From the NCBI GenBank assembly GCA_903860995.1, contig CAIOSS010000313.1, forward strand, positions 1-7,886: a stretch of DNA of 7,886 bases, written 5' to 3'. Origin of the DNA: an uncultured delta proteobacterium (lineage in GTDB: Bacteria > Myxococcota_A > Polyangia > Polyangiales > Ga0077539). Under the pieces are notes generated by a model. It was not told the DNA's origin. It worked only from the letters and a program-made list of their open reading frames with translations, and did not search any database. Made by a program: the position numbers and the translations under genes. Shown here piece after piece: positions 6,083-7,886 of this stretch (position 1 is the stretch's first letter; every line of letters starts with the position of its first letter).

Positions 6083-6277
6083 ATGAAACCTCCCATGATG
6101 GATGTTCGCGCCTTCGAGCCGGCGATGTGTTGCTCCACCGGGGTGTGCGATCCCTCCGTCGACCCGCGGCTCGCCCGCTTCTCGGCCGACCGCGACTGGT
6201 TGAAGTCCCAGGGCGCCGCGGTCTCGCGCTTCATCCTCGCGCCGCCCTCCCACCCTCCTCTCACCCTCAGGACCTGA
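6083..6277 (+). pseudogene. arsD: Truncated ArsD arsenic metallochaperone (N-terminal half only)
   Basis: ArsD binds arsenite and passes it to the ArsA ATPase, and also acts as a weak repressor. This 64-residue frame carries the ArsD N-terminal signature: FEPAMCCSTGVCDPSVDP with Cys16, Cys17 and Cys22 (Cys12, Cys13 and Cys18 of the classical protein), then a helix ending DWLKSQGAAVSRFILA (38-53). Similarity stops there. The last residues, PPSHPPLTLRT, look like translated non-coding DNA, and the C-terminal thioredoxin-fold half (usual total about 120) is absent in all frames. The stop TGA (6275-6277) is followed after 5 nt by the acr3 start, so the two are probably translationally coupled. 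Start may instead be Met5 or Met6. It is either a remnant of a deletion or a minimal As(III)-binding peptide; the three key cysteines are intact. Confidence 0.85.
6269..6272 (+). promoter_or_regulatory. Ribosome binding site deciding the acr3 start
   Basis: AGGA lies 10 nt before the GTG at 6283, inside the end of the arsD-like frame. It is one of the few recognisable Shine-Dalgarno sequences in the window and supports the GTG start over the far upstream ATG at 6127. Confidence 0.6.
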
Positions 6278-6282
6278 TCCCC

Positions 6283-7383
6283 GTGCAGAAGCCCTCCGCC
6301 GGCATCGTCGGCAAGCTCTCCTTCCTCGACCGCTACCTCACCCTCTGGATCTTCCTCGCGATGGGGCTCGGCATCGCGCTGGGCTTCCTGGCGCCGGGGT
6401 TCACGGCCGCGCTCAATCGCATGAGCGTCGGCACCACCTCGGTGCCCATCGCCGTCGGGCTCATCTTGATGATGTACCCGCCGCTCGCGAAGGTCCGCTA
6501 CGAGGAGCTGGGCAAGGTCTTCCGCAACAAGCGCGTCTTCGGCCTCTCGGTGCTCTTCAACTGGGTCATCGCGCCGACGCTGATGTTCGCGCTCTCGGTG
6601 CTGCTGCTGCGCGACAAGCCTGAGTACATGGTCGGCCTCATCCTCGTGGGCATCTCGCCCTGCATCGCCATGGTCATCGTCTGGAACGAGCTGGCCCGGG
6701 GCGACGCCGAGTACTGCGCGGGCCTGGTGGCCTTCAACTCCCTCTTCCAGGTCTTCTTCTTCCCCTTCTACGCGTACTTCTTCGCGACGCTGCTCCCGGG
6801 CTGGCTCGGCCTGCACTCCACGGTGATCAACATCTCAATCCTCGACGTCGCGCGCACCGTCGCGATCTACCTCGGGGTGCCCTTCGCGGCCGGGTACCTC
6901 ACCCGCCGCGCGCTGGTCGCCGCCCGGGGCCGCGACTGGTACGAGAGGGCCTTCGTCCCCCGCATCAGCCCGATCACCCTGGTGTCGCTGCTGTTCACCA
7001 TCGTCGTGATGTTCTCGCTCAAGGGCGAGGCCATCGTGCACCTGCCGCTCGACGTGCTCCGCATCGCGGCGCCGCTGCTGGCCTACTTCCTGGTGATGTT
7101 CGCCCTCGCGTTCGCCGTCAGCCGGCGCGTCGGCGCGAGCTACAAGCAGTCCGCGACGCTCTCGTTCACGGCGGCCTCCAACAACTTCGAGCTCGCCATC
7201 GCCGTCGCCATCGCGAGCTTCGGCATCCACAGCGGCGCGGCCTTCGCGGCCGTCATCGGTCCGCTCGTCGAGGTGCCCGTGCTCATCGGCCTCGTGAGCG
7301 TCGCGCTCTGGGTGCAGCGGCGCTTCTTCCCCAACGACCCCATCGAGCTCGCGCAGCCCGCCTGCGCGACCCCGACCGCCTGA
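6283..7383 (+). CDS. acr3: Acr3-family arsenite efflux permease
   Basis: Inner-membrane carrier of the bile/arsenite/riboflavin transporter superfamily that exports arsenite using the proton-motive force. The 366-residue product is strongly hydrophobic, with about ten membrane segments expected. The family signature GISPCIAMVIVWNELARGD is at 122-141, with Cys127 the conserved, functionally essential cysteine. The second signature, FTAASNNFELAIAVAIASFG (295-314), has conserved Glu303. It begins at GTG 6283 after AGGA, 5 nt past the arsD-like stop; the same frame is open upstream to 6127 only because it overlaps arsD. Acr3 works alone or with an ArsA-type ATPase; none is visible. Cys145 and Cys361 are additional. 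Homologues are often called arsB, but the sequence is of the Acr3 type, not the 12-segment ArsB. Confidence 0.95.
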   Translation: MQKPSAGIVGKLSFLDRYLTLWIFLAMGLGIALGFLAPGFTAALNRMSVGTTSVPIAVGLILMMYPPLAKVRYEELGKVFRNKRVFGLSVLFNWVIAPTLMFALSVLLLRDKPEYMVGLILVGISPCIAMVIVWNELARGDAEYCAGLVAFNSLFQVFFFPFYAYFFATLLPGWLGLHSTVINISILDVARTVAIYLGVPFAAGYLTRRALVAARGRDWYERAFVPRISPITLVSLLFTIVVMFSLKGEAIVHLPLDVLRIAAPLLAYFLVMFALAFAVSRRVGASYKQSATLSFTAASNNFELAIAVAIASFGIHSGAAFAAVIGPLVEVPVLIGLVSVALWVQRRFFPNDPIELAQPACATPTA

Positions 7384-7474
7384 CCCGCCGCTCATCCACC
7401 CGTCAGGACTCCTGCGACGCGGTACCAGGCGTCCCGATCGACGTCGGCCACGCCCCTGGGATAGCCTCCCTGCC
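7384..7474 (+). other. Intergenic gap after acr3 with weak promoter candidate
   Basis: Ninety-one bases separate acr3 from the next ATG. I see no strong hairpin terminator. A weak promoter may be TCGACG (7438-7443), a 16-bp spacer and GATAGC (7460-7465), ending 9 nt before the ATG at 7475. This suggests, but does not prove, that the next gene is outside the arsenic operon. Confidence 0.3.
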
Positions 7475-7886
7475 ATGGGAGACAGGATCCAGGGTCTCGC
7501 CGTGTTGGCACTCATCGGCGTGGCGGCGTGGCAGGGCTATCATCGCTTCCGCGGCAGCAACGAGACGCACCGCTTCGGCTTCGCGGTGGAGGGCCCGCAG
7601 GGCTGCCAGGTGCAGCTCGACTACGGCATCGGCGACGGCCGACGAACGGACGTGCAGCCGATGCCCTGGGAGGGCGACGCGGTCGAGAGCCACGGCAACC
7701 CCTCGGTGGTCCTCCGGTCGCGGGCGCCGGCCTCGTGCGGCCTGCAGCCCGACCGGATGCGCTGCGTGATCACCCGCGTCGGCGTCGCCTGGCAGATCGT
7801 CGTCGCGCACCGCTCCTCCGTCGCGACCAACGGCGACCCCAACGGCATACTCTGCGAGGTCGCGCGAGACGCCTACCTGCCCCCGG
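7475..7886 (+). CDS. Membrane-anchored small protein of unknown function (3' end outside window)
   Basis: From the ATG at 7475 the frame is open to the window edge (137 complete codons, no stop). Residues 5-19 (IQGLAVLALIGVAAW) form one hydrophobic segment, a membrane anchor or uncleaved signal, followed by a polar, probably beta-rich, extracytoplasmic domain. Four cysteines (Cys44, Cys88, Cys97, Cys127) could form two disulfides outside the cytoplasm. I do not recognise the family. The order of features, a single anchor, then a strand with a Pro-Trp (64-65), then C-x-I-T (97-100) and a distant Cys before the end, faintly recalls MmpS-type accessory proteins, but this is weak. Coding character is supported by C/G-ending codons throughout. 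An antisense frame over the same stretch is rich in Arg/His and looks like a shadow. Any link to arsenic is not shown. Confidence 0.65.
   Translation, partial: MGDRIQGLAVLALIGVAAWQGYHRFRGSNETHRFGFAVEGPQGCQVQLDYGIGDGRRTDVQPMPWEGDAVESHGNPSVVLRSRAPASCGLQPDRMRCVITRVGVAWQIVVAHRSSVATNGDPNGILCEVARDAYLPP

Noticed and set aside
6127..6282. Upstream ATG giving a 418-residue Acr3
   Set aside because: It overlaps the ArsD-like frame, and the added residues are an out-of-frame reading of arsD; the GTG at 6283 has an AGGA at proper spacing.
6076..6816. Minus-strand frame of 246 codons antisense to acr3
   Set aside because: Rich in Glu/Arg/His/Asp as the antisense of a hydrophobic membrane protein; no independent support.

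Overview
The window is GC-rich DNA with strong G/C bias at third codon positions. It carries a lipoprotein with DGG/DAG-rich linkers, SWIM/SNF2-type and proB housekeeping genes, and several weak-SD starts. That combination suggests a member of the Myxococcota, most likely Polyangia/Sandaracinus-like. The assignment is an inference from style; no rRNA or other marker gene is present.

Layout: (1) 1-1375, minus strand: the first 458 codons of a SWIM zinc-finger protein, probably a SNF2-type helicase whose ATPase part lies beyond the window. (2) 1636-2769, plus: glutamate 5-kinase (proB) with a C-terminal PUA domain and no proA beside it. (3) 2780-2797: a perfect GC hairpin between convergent genes. 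(4) 2811-3284, minus: ribonuclease HI. (5) 3384-5558, plus: a 724-residue secreted or lipid-anchored protein made of seven RCC1 repeats on an exact 50-residue lattice, followed by a second propeller-like array of seven WGS...DVWAVG repeats. (6) 5659-7383, plus: an arsenic-resistance unit, arsR - truncated arsD - acr3. (7) 7475-7886, plus: the start of a small membrane-anchored, cysteine-containing protein of unknown function.

The arsenic unit is the main functional system. ArsR should repress its own promoter through a 16-bp inverted repeat that overlaps the -10 region and the start codon. A second 16-bp palindrome with the same ATCG...CGAT ends precedes the arsD remnant. Acr3 would export arsenite. 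ArsD keeps its arsenite-binding Cys-Cys...Cys motif but loses its C-terminal half, and neither an ArsA ATPase nor an arsenate reductase is in the window. This looks like an arsR-arsD-arsA-acr3 operon that has suffered an internal deletion, or a mini-ArsD that has been kept.

The most notable structural object is the double propeller protein: fourteen cysteines in seven pairs at an invariant spacing, and a second propeller whose N-terminal strand appears to supply the strand missing from its last blade. I see no CRISPR array, tRNA, rRNA, insertion sequence or phage gene.
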